Source: Streptomyces mangrovisoli
GTDB lineage: Bacteria; Actinomycetota; Actinomycetes; Streptomycetales; Streptomycetaceae
DNA: 64,000 nt
Assembly (NCBI RefSeq): GCF_000974985.2
Contig: NZ_LAVA02000005.1
Span: 1-64,000, forward strand
Direction: 5' to 3'
A program made the translations under genes and the position numbers. Position 1 is the stretch's first letter. Each line of letters starts with the position of its first letter. This document shows positions 51,897 through 60,434 of the stretch, in pieces. The notes beneath the pieces are model-generated. The model saw only the letters and a list, made by a program, of their open reading frames with translations. It was not told the origin of the DNA and did no database searches.

Positions 51897-52107
51897 GCTC
51901 CAGCCTCCAGGCCGCGGCTCGACATACCGTTACGTTTGCCCCGAGTGGCCCGGCGTAAGCACCCAGTTGACGTGACGCCGCCCATACGGGGGATGCGTCG
52001 GGGGCCTGAACGGTGTATGGCGTGGCGAATCGTGATGTTCCCGTCGTACGGCATCAAGTGGACCTGCCGTCCGGGGCGGAGGGGGCCAGTGCGATGATGG
52101 GGCCGCC

Positions 52108-52989
52108 ATGAGTGCCCCTCACGCGCGCGCGACGCGCTCCGCAGACGGGCTGCGGACCCTGCGGGCCGCGGTGTTCGCCGCGGTCTGCGTCGTGCTGGCC
52201 GCGGCCGGTCACACCCTCGCCTCCTGCGGGACCGTTCCGCTGTGGGCGCTCGGGGCGGGCTTCGCGGGGACGCTCGTGGTCGCGATACCGCTCGCCGGGC
52301 GCGCCCGCGCGCTGCCGGGGATCGCGGTGCTGCTCGCCCTCGGGCAGACCGTGCTGCACACGCTGTTCGGACTGGGCCAGCAACTGGCCTCCTCCGGCAC
52401 GGCGTCCGGGGGCTCCCCGGGCATGGCGGGCATGAACATGGGCCTGACGGATTCCACGGGGTCGGGTTCCGTGACCGACGCCACCCTGATCGCGCGGGCC
52501 GCGCGACTGCTGTGCGGGACCACCGCGTCGGCCGTCACCCCGGACCGCGCGCGGGAACTGCTCACCCAGGCGCATCTCTACGACCCCACCACGGGGACGC
52601 TCGTCGGCGGCACCGCGGGCGGGCGGACGGCCGTCGCGCACGCGACCCTGGCCTCGCTGCTGCCCTCCCTGCCGATGCTGCTGTGCCACCTCCTCGCCGC
52701 CGTGGCCGCCGGATGGCTGCTGCGCCGCGGGGACCTGGCCCTGCTGCGGCTGATCGAACTGTCGGCGACCTCCGCGCACTCCGTCGCGGAGACGGCCGCC
52801 GCCCGCTCCCTGCGCGCCGCGCTCGCCCTGACCCGCGCCCTGTGCGCCGGGCTGCCGACGGCGCCCGGGACGGGCCCGCGCCCGCCGCGCACCGCGCCGC
52901 TCGCCGTACCCGAGCCGCGCACCGTCGCGCTCCAGCACACCGTGATCCGGCGCGGCCCGCCGGCCGCCGCGCTCGTCCTCGCCGCCTGA
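52108..52989 (+). CDS. Integral membrane protein beside the copper cluster
   Basis: A 293-residue protein with four to five hydrophobic segments (about 18-36, 46-64, 69-90, 188-212). A loop between helices 3 and 4 (about 95-115) contains GMAGMNMG, a Met-rich motif able to bind Cu(I). The C-terminal 50 residues are Pro/Arg-rich and cytoplasmic. No named family is recognised. Placement 125 bases before ycnI suggests a copper role, which is an inference from context. Confidence 0.8.
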   Translation: MSAPHARATRSADGLRTLRAAVFAAVCVVLAAAGHTLASCGTVPLWALGAGFAGTLVVAIPLAGRARALPGIAVLLALGQTVLHTLFGLGQQLASSGTASGGSPGMAGMNMGLTDSTGSGSVTDATLIARAARLLCGTTASAVTPDRARELLTQAHLYDPTTGTLVGGTAGGRTAVAHATLASLLPSLPMLLCHLLAAVAAGWLLRRGDLALLRLIELSATSAHSVAETAAARSLRAALALTRALCAGLPTAPGTGPRPPRTAPLAVPEPRTVALQHTVIRRGPPAAALVLAA

Positions 52990-53113
52990 CACGACCGCGA
53001 CCGCTCCACCGAACCGTTCGGGAGGAGGCCGCCGTCGTGCGGCCGTCCCACGCGCGCGCCCACGGCCGCGCGTTTCCCTCACGAACACTCACTCGAAGTG
53101 GAGTTCTCCGCGC

Positions 53114-53848
53114 ATGAAGGCTTCTCGTCTCGCCGCCGCCGGCGCCGTCGCCGGTCTCGCCGTCCTCTCCCTGGCCACCCCCTCCTTCGCGCACGTCAGC
53201 GTCGCGGCCGAGGGCACGGCCGCCAAGGGCGGCTACGCGGTGGTGGACTTCAAGGTCCCCAACGAGCGCGACGACGCCTCGACCACCAAGGTCGAGGTCA
53301 GCTTCCCCACCGACCACCCGCTCGCCTCCGTGCTGGCGCAGCCGGTGGCCGGCTGGAAGGTGCAGGTCACCAGGTCCACCCTGGCCAAGCCGATCGAGAT
53401 GCACGGCAAGAAGATCACCGAGGCCGTCACCAAGGTCACCTGGACCGCCGACGGCAAGGGCATCGAGCCCGGCTACTTCCAGAAGTTCCCGCTCTCCCTC
53501 GGCGCCCTGCCCGAGGACACCGACCAGCTCGTCTTCAAGGCCCTGCAGACGTACTCCGACAAGGAGGTCGTCCGCTGGATCGAGGTGCAGCAGAAGGGCC
53601 AGGAGGAGCCGGAGAACCCCGCGCCGGTGCTCGAACTGACCGACGCCGCCACCGAGGACACCGCGGCGGCGGGCTCGACCGCCGCGGAGAACACGTCCGA
53701 CAAGTCCACCGGCGCCACCACCGCCGCCGACTCCTCTTCCTCCGGCAGTGACACCACCGCCCGCGTCCTCGGCGGCGTGGGCATCGCGACCGGGGTGGCG
53801 GGTGTCGCCTACGGCGTGTTCGCCGGCCGCCGCCGCACCACCGTCTGA
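53114..53848 (+). CDS. YcnI-family (DUF1775) secreted copper-binding protein
   Basis: A 244-residue protein with a signal peptide (1-26) whose mature N-terminus begins HVSVAAEG, the His that coordinates copper in YcnI. The cupin-like domain (about 27-175) contains YAVVDFKVPNERDDASTTKV and GYFQKFPLSLGALP, including the conserved Trp in KVTWTADG. A Thr/Ser/Ala-rich stalk (about 180-215) leads to a C-terminal membrane helix and RRR end, anchoring it outside the cell. First of the copper cluster. Confidence 0.93.
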   Translation: MKASRLAAAGAVAGLAVLSLATPSFAHVSVAAEGTAAKGGYAVVDFKVPNERDDASTTKVEVSFPTDHPLASVLAQPVAGWKVQVTRSTLAKPIEMHGKKITEAVTKVTWTADGKGIEPGYFQKFPLSLGALPEDTDQLVFKALQTYSDKEVVRWIEVQQKGQEEPENPAPVLELTDAATEDTAAAGSTAAENTSDKSTGATTAADSSSSGSDTTARVLGGVGIATGVAGVAYGVFAGRRRTTV

Positions 53849-53946
53849 GACCCGACCGCCGTCTGACGCGCCGGGGGCGTGCAACTCTGTCGTATCCGCC
53901 GTACGCCCCCGGTGCGCACCGGAGCTCTCACCCCTGGGATTTCGCT

Positions 53947-54597
53947 ATGCGCAAGAAGACCCTCGCCGTGGCCGCGCTGCTGGCCGCCGCGGCTCTGACC
54001 CTGTCCGCGTGCGGCAGCGGCGACAAGGGCGACAGCCCGGTCGCCGTCGTGTCCGAGGACACCTCGCACAAGGCCGCGACGGTCCTCGACACACCGTTCG
54101 AGAAGCCCGACCTGGTGCTCACCGACACCCACGGCAAGAAGTACGACCTGCGGGCGGAGACCAAGGGCCGTCCGACGCTGATCTACTTCGGCTACACCCA
54201 CTGCCCCGACATCTGCCCGCTGACGATGAGCAACATCGCCGTCGCCAAGAAGGCGCTGCCCAAGGCCGAGCAGGCCGAGCTGCGCGTGGTCTTCGTCACC
54301 ACCGACCCCAAGCGGGACACCCCCAGCGAACTCGGCACCTGGCTCAAGGGCATCGACACCCAGTTCATCGGCCTGACCGGCGACTTCGCCACCATCCAGG
54401 CCGGCGCCCGCAGCATGGGCATCTCCATCGAGCCGACCACCAAGGACAAGAACGGCAAGACCGTCTCGGTGCACGGCACCCAGGTCGTGGCGTTCTCGCC
54501 GAAGACCGACGGCGGTTACGTCCTCTACGACCAGGACGCGACGGTCGACGACTACACCAAGGACCTCCCCAAGCTCATCAAGGGGGAGAACCCGTGA
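53947..54597 (+). CDS. sco: Sco1/SenC-type copper-delivery lipoprotein
   Basis: A 216-residue thioredoxin-fold protein anchored by a lipobox LSAC (Cys22). It has the metal motif CPDIC (in HCPDICPLTM, about residues 92-96) and the distal His in VSVHGTQVV. Sco delivers copper to the CuA site of cytochrome oxidase; in S. lividans it also acts in the GlxA/DtpA morphology pathway. Its stop overlaps the next GTG start (GTGA), coupling it to the chaperone. Confidence 0.95.
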   Translation: MRKKTLAVAALLAAAALTLSACGSGDKGDSPVAVVSEDTSHKAATVLDTPFEKPDLVLTDTHGKKYDLRAETKGRPTLIYFGYTHCPDICPLTMSNIAVAKKALPKAEQAELRVVFVTTDPKRDTPSELGTWLKGIDTQFIGLTGDFATIQAGARSMGISIEPTTKDKNGKTVSVHGTQVVAFSPKTDGGYVLYDQDATVDDYTKDLPKLIKGENP

Positions 54598-55052
54598 ACC
54601 GCCTGACCGTGCCCGGCTGCGCCCTCGCGGGCGCGCTGCTGCTCGCGGGCTGCGGGTCCGGCTCGGACGGCTCCTCCGCCGCCGAACTGTCCGTCAGCTC
54701 CTCCTACATGCCGCAGCCCGTCACCGCCGAGATGGCGGCGGGTTTCCTGACCATCGCCAACAAGGGCGGCACGAAGGACGAGCTGACCTCCGTCACCAGC
54801 GACGCGGCCGGCAGCGTCACCGTCCACGAGACGGTGGGGCAGTCGATGAAGGAGGTCAAGGCCCTCCCGGTGCCCGCGCACGGGCAGCTCGTGTTCCAGA
54901 GCGGCGGCAACCACCTCATGTTCGAGAACCTCAGGCGGCAGCTGAAGCAGGGCCAGACGGTGACCCTGAAGCTGCACTTCGCGAAGTCCCGTCCGCTCAC
55001 CGTCGAGATGCCGGTGAAGTCGGCCACGTACAACCCGGCGACCGGACACTGA
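54594..55052 (+). CDS. ecuC: Extracellular PCu(A)C copper chaperone (ECuC-like)
   Basis: A 152-residue lipoprotein with lipobox LAGC (Cys20). The PCuAC motif is complete: His in SVTVHETVGQSMKEV with Met ten residues later, and HLMFENL with the second His and Met. It hands Cu(I) to Sco. In S. lividans the equivalent is ECuC. The GTG start overlaps the Sco stop. Confidence 0.94.
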   Translation: MNRLTVPGCALAGALLLAGCGSGSDGSSAAELSVSSSYMPQPVTAEMAAGFLTIANKGGTKDELTSVTSDAAGSVTVHETVGQSMKEVKALPVPAHGQLVFQSGGNHLMFENLRRQLKQGQTVTLKLHFAKSRPLTVEMPVKSATYNPATGH

Positions 55053-55065
55053 CGGAGGGACCACC

Positions 55066-57510
55066 GTGACGCAGACCATCACCCCCCGCGCACGCACCCT
55101 GGTGCTGCTGCTCCTGGCCGTCGCCGGGATGCTGCTGGCCGGTGCCGCGCCGGCCTCCGCGCACGCCGCGCTGCTCGGCAGCGACCCCCAGCAGGGGGTG
55201 GTGGTCACCGAGCCACCGACGCAGGTGACGCTCACCTTCTCCGAGAGGGTGGCGATGAGCGACGACTCGCTGCGCGTGCTCGACCCCAAGGGCCGGCACG
55301 TGGAGGTCGGCAAGCCGGCCAACACCGGCGGCACCACCTACGCGATACAGCTCAAGAGCGGCCTGGGCGACGGCACCTACACCATCACCTACCAGGTGAT
55401 CTCCGCCGACAGTCACCCCGTCTCCGGTGCCCTCACCTTCTCCGTCGGCAAGCCGTCCGCGACCGCGGTCTCCGCGTCGTCCCCCGCCGTCGGCGGCGGC
55501 GTCGTGGGCTGGCTCTACGGCTTCGGGCGGTACGTCTCCTACGCCGGCTTCATCCTCATGGTGGGCGGCGCGACGTTCGTGCTCGCCTGCTGGCAGCGGG
55601 GTTCCGGCGTGCGGGCCGTGCAGCGGCTCGTGGTCTCCGGCTGGCTCTCGCTGACCGGCGCCACCCTCGCGCTGCTGCTGCTGCGCGGCTCCTACACCAC
55701 CTCCGGGAAGGTCGGGGACGTCTTCGACCTGGGCCTGCTCGGGCAGGTGCTCCAGACCAAGCCCGGCGCGGCCCTCGTCTCCCGGCTGCTGCTGCTCGCC
55801 GCAGGCGCGCTGTTCATCGCCGTCCTGTTCGGCGCGTACGACAAGCGCGAGGACGAGGAGAAGCGGGACCTGACGTTCGGGCTCGCGGTCGGCGGCGGGG
55901 TCGTCGCGGCCGGGCTCGCGGCGAGCTGGGCCATGGCGGAACACGCCTCGACCGGCCTCCAGCCCGGGATCGCGATGCCCGTGGACGTGGTCCATCTGCT
56001 CGCGGTGGCCGCCTGGCTGGGCGGGCTCGTCACCCTGCTCGTGGCGCTCTACCGGGCGCCCGCCGAGGCCCCCATCGAGGCCGCCGCCGTGCGCCGGTTC
56101 TCCCGCCTCGCGTTCGGTTCCGTGCTCGCGCTGATCGCCACCGGCACCTACCAGTCGTGGCGCCAGCTGGGCTCCTGGTCGGCGCTGGTCGACACGTCGT
56201 ACGGCCGTCTGCTGCTGGTCAAGATCGGACTCGTGACGGCGATGGTCGCCATCGCGACGGTGTCGCGTCGCTGGACGGGACGGCTGACGGCTCCCGCCGG
56301 GGAGGCGGCGGAGGCCTTCGAGGCCGGGGAGACCCGAGAGGTCGAGGAAGCCGCCCCGGAGTCCGGGGAGACCGCCGAACCCGCGGTGGCCATGGTGCCC
56401 GCGGGGCGGGGCACCTCCGCCGCGGAAGGCTCTGACGGGGCCGGGAGTTCCGCCGGGGCCGGGATGTCCGCGGCGGGGACCGCTGCCGTCTCCACCGACG
56501 TGGCCTCCGGCACCGAGCCCGGGGCTCCGGGCGAGGCCTCCGATGCGGGCGGCACGGCCGCCGGGTCCGGCACGAGCAGCCCCTCCGGCACGGGCAGCGC
56601 ATCCCCCGCATCCGGCACGGCCCCCGCCTCCGCCGGGTCCGGCACGAGCGGCCTGTCCGGCACGGGCAGCGCATCCCCCGCATCCGGCACGGCCCCCGCC
56701 TCCGCCGGGTCCGGCACGAGCGGCCTGTCCGGCACGGGCAGCGCATCCCCCGCATCCGGCACGGCCCCCGCCTCCGCCGGGTCCGGCACGGGCGGCGCGT
56801 CCGCCGCGCCGGGCACGGGCGGCGCGTCCGTCGCGGGCGGTGCGGCCGGGGACGGTCCGGCCGGGGACTCCGGTCGCGCGGGCGAGGCAGCGGAAGCGGC
56901 CGCCGGCTCCGGCGACGGTTCCCCCCGGGCCGCGCAGCTCGCCCGGCAGGAGGCCGCGCGGGAGTCGGCCCGCCGCAAGCGGCTGCGGGACGCCGATCCC
57001 CAGCGCTTCGGGCTGCGCCACTCCGTGCTCGCGGAGGCCGGCATCGCGGTCGTACTGCTCGCCGTCACCACCGTGCTGACCCAGACCGAGCCCGCCCGCA
57101 CCGTGGCCCAGGTCGACGCGGCGAAGGCCGCCGCGTCCTCGTCGTCCGGCGCCACCTCGCCCTCCGGCGCCGCGCTGACCCTGGACATGTCCTTCGACAC
57201 CGGCGGCACGGACGGCAAGGGCGTCGTACGGCTCGACCTCGACCCCGCGGCCACCGGCCCCAACACACTCGACCTCTACGTGCAGCGGCCCAACGGGCGG
57301 GCCTTCGACATCCCCGAGGTGAAGGTGGCCTTCACCCTGGAGACGAGGAACATCGGCCCGCTGACCGTCGCCCCCGACCATGTCGCCACCGGGCACTGGA
57401 AGGCCACCGGGGTCCAGCTCCCGCTGTCCGGCAGCTGGAAGGTCGCCGTGACCGTGCGCACCTCCGACATCGACCAGGTCACCATCTCCAAGAACGCGCA
57501 GATCGGCTGA
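55066..57510 (+). CDS. CopC-CopD fusion copper import protein with repeat insert
   Basis: An 814-residue protein. A signal peptide exposes mature AHAALLGSDP, so the N-terminal His can bind copper, and a CopC domain (about 32-130) includes ADSHPVSGALTF. A CopD-type eight-helix membrane domain (about 145-405) follows. A Gly/Ser/Ala low-complexity insert (about 410-640) is built largely of three 24-residue repeats coded by 72-bp tandem repeats. A further helix (about 675-695) precedes a YtkA/FixH-like external domain (about 720-814). It probably imports copper with Sco and the chaperone. GTG with GGAGG upstream. Confidence 0.92.
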   Translation: MTQTITPRARTLVLLLLAVAGMLLAGAAPASAHAALLGSDPQQGVVVTEPPTQVTLTFSERVAMSDDSLRVLDPKGRHVEVGKPANTGGTTYAIQLKSGLGDGTYTITYQVISADSHPVSGALTFSVGKPSATAVSASSPAVGGGVVGWLYGFGRYVSYAGFILMVGGATFVLACWQRGSGVRAVQRLVVSGWLSLTGATLALLLLRGSYTTSGKVGDVFDLGLLGQVLQTKPGAALVSRLLLLAAGALFIAVLFGAYDKREDEEKRDLTFGLAVGGGVVAAGLAASWAMAEHASTGLQPGIAMPVDVVHLLAVAAWLGGLVTLLVALYRAPAEAPIEAAAVRRFSRLAFGSVLALIATGTYQSWRQLGSWSALVDTSYGRLLLVKIGLVTAMVAIATVSRRWTGRLTAPAGEAAEAFEAGETREVEEAAPESGETAEPAVAMVPAGRGTSAAEGSDGAGSSAGAGMSAAGTAAVSTDVASGTEPGAPGEASDAGGTAAGSGTSSPSGTGSASPASGTAPASAGSGTSGLSGTGSASPASGTAPASAGSGTSGLSGTGSASPASGTAPASAGSGTGGASAAPGTGGASVAGGAAGDGPAGDSGRAGEAAEAAAGSGDGSPRAAQLARQEAARESARRKRLRDADPQRFGLRHSVLAEAGIAVVLLAVTTVLTQTEPARTVAQVDAAKAAASSSSGATSPSGAALTLDMSFDTGGTDGKGVVRLDLDPAATGPNTLDLYVQRPNGRAFDIPEVKVAFTLETRNIGPLTVAPDHVATGHWKATGVQLPLSGSWKVAVTVRTSDIDQVTISKNAQIG
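56569..56784. repeat. Three 72-bp tandem repeats in the CopC-CopD gene
   Basis: Units run 56569-56640, 56641-56712 and 56713-56784, with a partial fourth. Copies 2 and 3 are identical and copy 1 differs at a few bases. Each codes 24 residues rich in Gly, Ser, Ala and Thr. Confidence 0.95.
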
Positions 57511-57518
57511 ACGCACCC

Positions 57519-58820
57519 ATGCCTGAAAAGTCCGTCCCTCGGGCCCGCACCGCCGCCGCCGACGCGTCCGGTGCCGCGCCCGACACCGCCGAGAACGCCC
57601 GCGAGGGCGTCTCCCGGCGGCGGCTGCTCGGCACCGCGGGCGCGACCGGGCTGGTGCTCGGCGCGGCCGGTGCCGCCGCGGGCTACGCCTCCGCGCCCGC
57701 CGCCGCCACCCCCCTCACCTCGCTCGGCGCCGACCGCGCGATGTTTCACGGGAAACATCAGCCCGGCATCACCGAGGGCCTCCAGGCCAAGGGCCATCTC
57801 GTCGCCTTCGACCTGACGCCCGGCGCGGGCCGTACCCAGGCCGCCTCCCTGCTGCGGCGCTGGTCGGCGACGGCCGAACGGCTGATGGCGGGCGAGGCCG
57901 CCGACCACGACGACACGGACGTGGCCCGCGACGCCGGCCCCTCGTCCCTGACGGTCACCTTCGGCTTCGGGCACGGCTTCTTCTCCCGGACCGGCCTGGA
58001 GAAGCAGCGCCCGGCATCGCTCGACCCGCTGCCGGACTTCTCCTCCGACCACCTCGACAGGTCCCGCAGCGACGGCGACCTGTGGGTGCAGATCGGCGCC
58101 GACGACGCGCTGGTCGCCTTCCACGCGCTGCGCGCGATCCAGAAGGACGCGGGCGACGCGGCCCGGATCCGCTGGCAGATGAACGGCTTCAACCGCTCGC
58201 CCGGCGCCACCGCCCACCCCATGACCGCGCGCAACCTCATGGGTCAGATCGACGGCACCCGCAACCCCAAGCCGTCCGAGTCCGACTTCGACCAGCGGAT
58301 CTTCGTCCCGGCCTCCGGGTCGAGCGACCCGGCCTGGATGGCGAACGGCTCCTACGCCGTCGTACGCCGTATCCGGATGCTGCTCGACGACTGGGAGAAG
58401 CTGTCGCCCGGCGCGCAGGAGGCCGTCATCGGGCGCCGCAAGTCCGACGGCGCCCCGCTGTCCGGCGGGACCGAGACGACCGCGATGGACCTCGACAAGG
58501 TCGACAAGAACGGGGACTACGTCGTTCCGCTCACCGCGCACGCCCGCATCACCCGGCCCGACCGCAACGGCGGCGCGGCGATGCTCCGGCGCCCCTTCTC
58601 CTACCACGACGGCTACGAGGCGGACGGCACCCCGGACGCCGGCCTGCTCTTCGTCTGCTGGCAGGCCGACCCGCTGCGCGGCTTCGTCACCGTGCAGCGC
58701 AAGCTCGACCGGGGCGACGCGCTGTCGAAGTACATCCGGCACGAGGCCAGCGGCCTGTTCGCGGTGCCCGGCGGGGCGGCGAAGGGCGAGTACGTGGGGC
58801 AGCGGCTGCTGGAGAGCTGA
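57519..58820 (+). CDS. dtpA: Dyp-type heme peroxidase DtpA (EfeB family)
   Basis: A 433-residue heme peroxidase exported by Tat: SRRRLLGTAG with twin Arg at about residues 33-34, then a hydrophobic stretch to about 62. The DyP signature GQIDGTRN holds the distal Asp, and FHGKHQPGIT and FGFGHGFF are conserved blocks. In S. lividans DtpA works with Sco and the copper chaperone in maturation of GlxA and hyphal morphogenesis. It follows the CopC-CopD gene by 8 bases. A parS-like palindrome lies inside its codons 75-80. Confidence 0.94.
   Translation: MPEKSVPRARTAAADASGAAPDTAENAREGVSRRRLLGTAGATGLVLGAAGAAAGYASAPAAATPLTSLGADRAMFHGKHQPGITEGLQAKGHLVAFDLTPGAGRTQAASLLRRWSATAERLMAGEAADHDDTDVARDAGPSSLTVTFGFGHGFFSRTGLEKQRPASLDPLPDFSSDHLDRSRSDGDLWVQIGADDALVAFHALRAIQKDAGDAARIRWQMNGFNRSPGATAHPMTARNLMGQIDGTRNPKPSESDFDQRIFVPASGSSDPAWMANGSYAVVRRIRMLLDDWEKLSPGAQEAVIGRRKSDGAPLSGGTETTAMDLDKVDKNGDYVVPLTAHARITRPDRNGGAAMLRRPFSYHDGYEADGTPDAGLLFVCWQADPLRGFVTVQRKLDRGDALSKYIRHEASGLFAVPGGAAKGEYVGQRLLES
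57741..57758. promoter_or_regulatory. parS-like site inside dtpA
   Basis: ATGTTTCACGGGAAACAT has 8-bp arms and one central change from the ParB consensus GTTTCACGTGAAAC. It is coding (MFHGKH). Streptomyces chromosomes carry about 20 parS copies clustered near oriC. Confidence 0.6.
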
Positions 58821-58915
58821 GGGATGCACCCTCTCGCCCGTGGGCCCGTCACCCGCGGGTGGCGCTCTCGTGAGACGCCCGCCCCGCGTTCCCGCGAGGC
58901 CACTAGGGTGAGGAC

Positions 58916-59848
58916 ATGCCTGCGAGCTACGCCTATCTGGGCCCCGAGGGCACCTTCACGGAGGTCGCCCTGCGTACGCTTCCCGAAGCGGCCACCCGGG
59001 AGCTGATCCCGTACGTGTCGGTGCAGTCCGCGCTGGACGCGGTGCGCGGCGGGGAGGCCGAAGCGGCGTTCGTGCCGATCGAGAACTCCGTCGAGGGCGG
59101 CATCACCGCCACGCTCGACGAACTCGTCGCGGGCAGCCCGCTGATGATCTACCGCGAGGTGCTGCTGTCCATCACCTTCGCGCTGCTGGTCAGGCCGGGC
59201 ACGCAGCTGACGGACATCAAGACGGTCTCCGCCCACCCCGCAGCCCAGCCGCAGGTGCGCAACTGGCTGCGGGCCAACCTGCCCGACGCCGTCTGGGAGT
59301 CCGCCGCCTCCAACGCGGACGCCGCCCGGCTGGTCCAGGAGGGCCGCTACGACGCCGCCTTCGCGGGCGAGTTCGCGGCCGCCCGGTACGGACTCGTGGC
59401 CCTGGAGAGCGGGATCCACGACGCGGAGAACGCGCAGACGCGCTTCGTCCTGGTGGGCCGCCCGGCCCGGCCCGCGGCCCCGACCGGCGCCGACAAGACG
59501 TCCGTCGTGCTCTGGCAGAACGACGACCACCCCGGTGGGCTGCGCGATCTGCTGGGCGAGTTCGCCACCCGCGGCATCAACCTGATGCTGCTCCAGTCGC
59601 GTCCGACCGGCGAGGGCATCGGCAACTACTGCTTCTGCGTCGACGCCGAGGGCCACATCTCCGACCGCAAGGTCGCCGAGGCGCTGACGGGCCTGAAGCG
59701 GATCTGTCTCCAGGTGCGTTTCCTGGGCTCCTATCCGCGGGCGGACATCACGCTCGACGAGGTGCGCGCCCCGCTGCCGGGAACCTCGGACGAGGAATTC
59801 GTGGCTGCCTCCGACTGGGTGGCGCGCTGCCAGGACGGGCGTTTCTAG
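58916..59848 (+). CDS. pheA: Prephenate dehydratase
   Basis: A 310-residue enzyme converting prephenate to phenylpyruvate for phenylalanine. The catalytic domain (about 5-185) has YLGPEGTFTEVAL, PIENSVEGGI and the active-site TRF in NAQTRFVLVG. The C-terminal ACT domain (about 198-280) binds phenylalanine for feedback control, with GGLRDLLGEFATRGINLM and QSRP in place of the usual ESRP. GAGGAC precedes ATG. Confidence 0.96.
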   Translation: MPASYAYLGPEGTFTEVALRTLPEAATRELIPYVSVQSALDAVRGGEAEAAFVPIENSVEGGITATLDELVAGSPLMIYREVLLSITFALLVRPGTQLTDIKTVSAHPAAQPQVRNWLRANLPDAVWESAASNADAARLVQEGRYDAAFAGEFAAARYGLVALESGIHDAENAQTRFVLVGRPARPAAPTGADKTSVVLWQNDDHPGGLRDLLGEFATRGINLMLLQSRPTGEGIGNYCFCVDAEGHISDRKVAEALTGLKRICLQVRFLGSYPRADITLDEVRAPLPGTSDEEFVAASDWVARCQDGRF

Positions 59849-59888
59849 ACCGCCCCTCCGGGTTGCCGGGAGGCCCCCATTCGGGCTG

Positions 59889-59902
59889 CCGAAACGTTTC
59901 GG
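59889..59902. promoter_or_regulatory. Perfect palindrome CCGAAACGTTTCGG
   Basis: A 14-bp perfect palindrome 40 bases after the pheA stop. GAAACGTTTC fits LacI-family operators. No LacI gene is near. Confidence 0.35.
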
Positions 59903-59937
59903 GTATGTTTCCGGACGGTCCTACCTGCATATTGTGG

Positions 59938-60250
59938 TTATCCACAGGAGTTATCCACAGGGCCGCTTCTCGACCTGGGGACAAGTCGACAAGCAAGGGC
60001 CACTCAGTCGACAAATCCGCCTCGGGCGGCCCGACAGGGGCCACGCCACACGGGTCACCCTTCGTCCCTTCGTTTCCTTTGGTTCACCATATGGAGCGAC
60101 CTTTTTCCACCCGAATGCGAGCTTCACGCCGGTTTACACCGGGAATTCGTCGGTACCCGCCGAACTACCGGAGTGATCAATTCCGATATCCACAGATCGT
60201 CCACACACCCTGTGGATAACTCCTCCGGAGCGGTGCCCGGCTGTGGACAA
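59938..60250. promoter_or_regulatory. Cluster of six DnaA boxes
   Basis: Within 313 bp are TTATCCACA at 59938-59946 and 59951-59959, ATATCCACA at 60186-60194 and TCGTCCACA at 60197-60205 (all plus), and TTATCCACA at 60211-60219 and TTGTCCACA at 60242-60250 (minus). The last four lie in 65 bp and are closely spaced like boxes in oriC. The region between pheA and serS has no gene. There is no DnaN or DnaA gene, so this is not oriC itself but a titration or regulatory cluster. Confidence 0.8.
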
Positions 60251-60434
60251 CGACCCCCTCAAATCCCGGACCGCACAAGGGATGTGGGTCAACCCGCCGC
60301 CGCGCCCCTGCCTCCTCCCGGGGAGCGGGACCCACTTTATTGACACAGAGGGCAAATGCCGCATAACCGAACGTAAGCGGCGGTTCGGAATAGTGAGTCG
60401 TGAGCGATGACCACGCACCGGTAGCCTTGACCGC

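Noticed and set aside
59938-60250. Chromosomal origin oriC
   Set aside because: Only six boxes, no AT-rich unwinding region and no dnaA or dnaN next to it; pheA and serS flank it.
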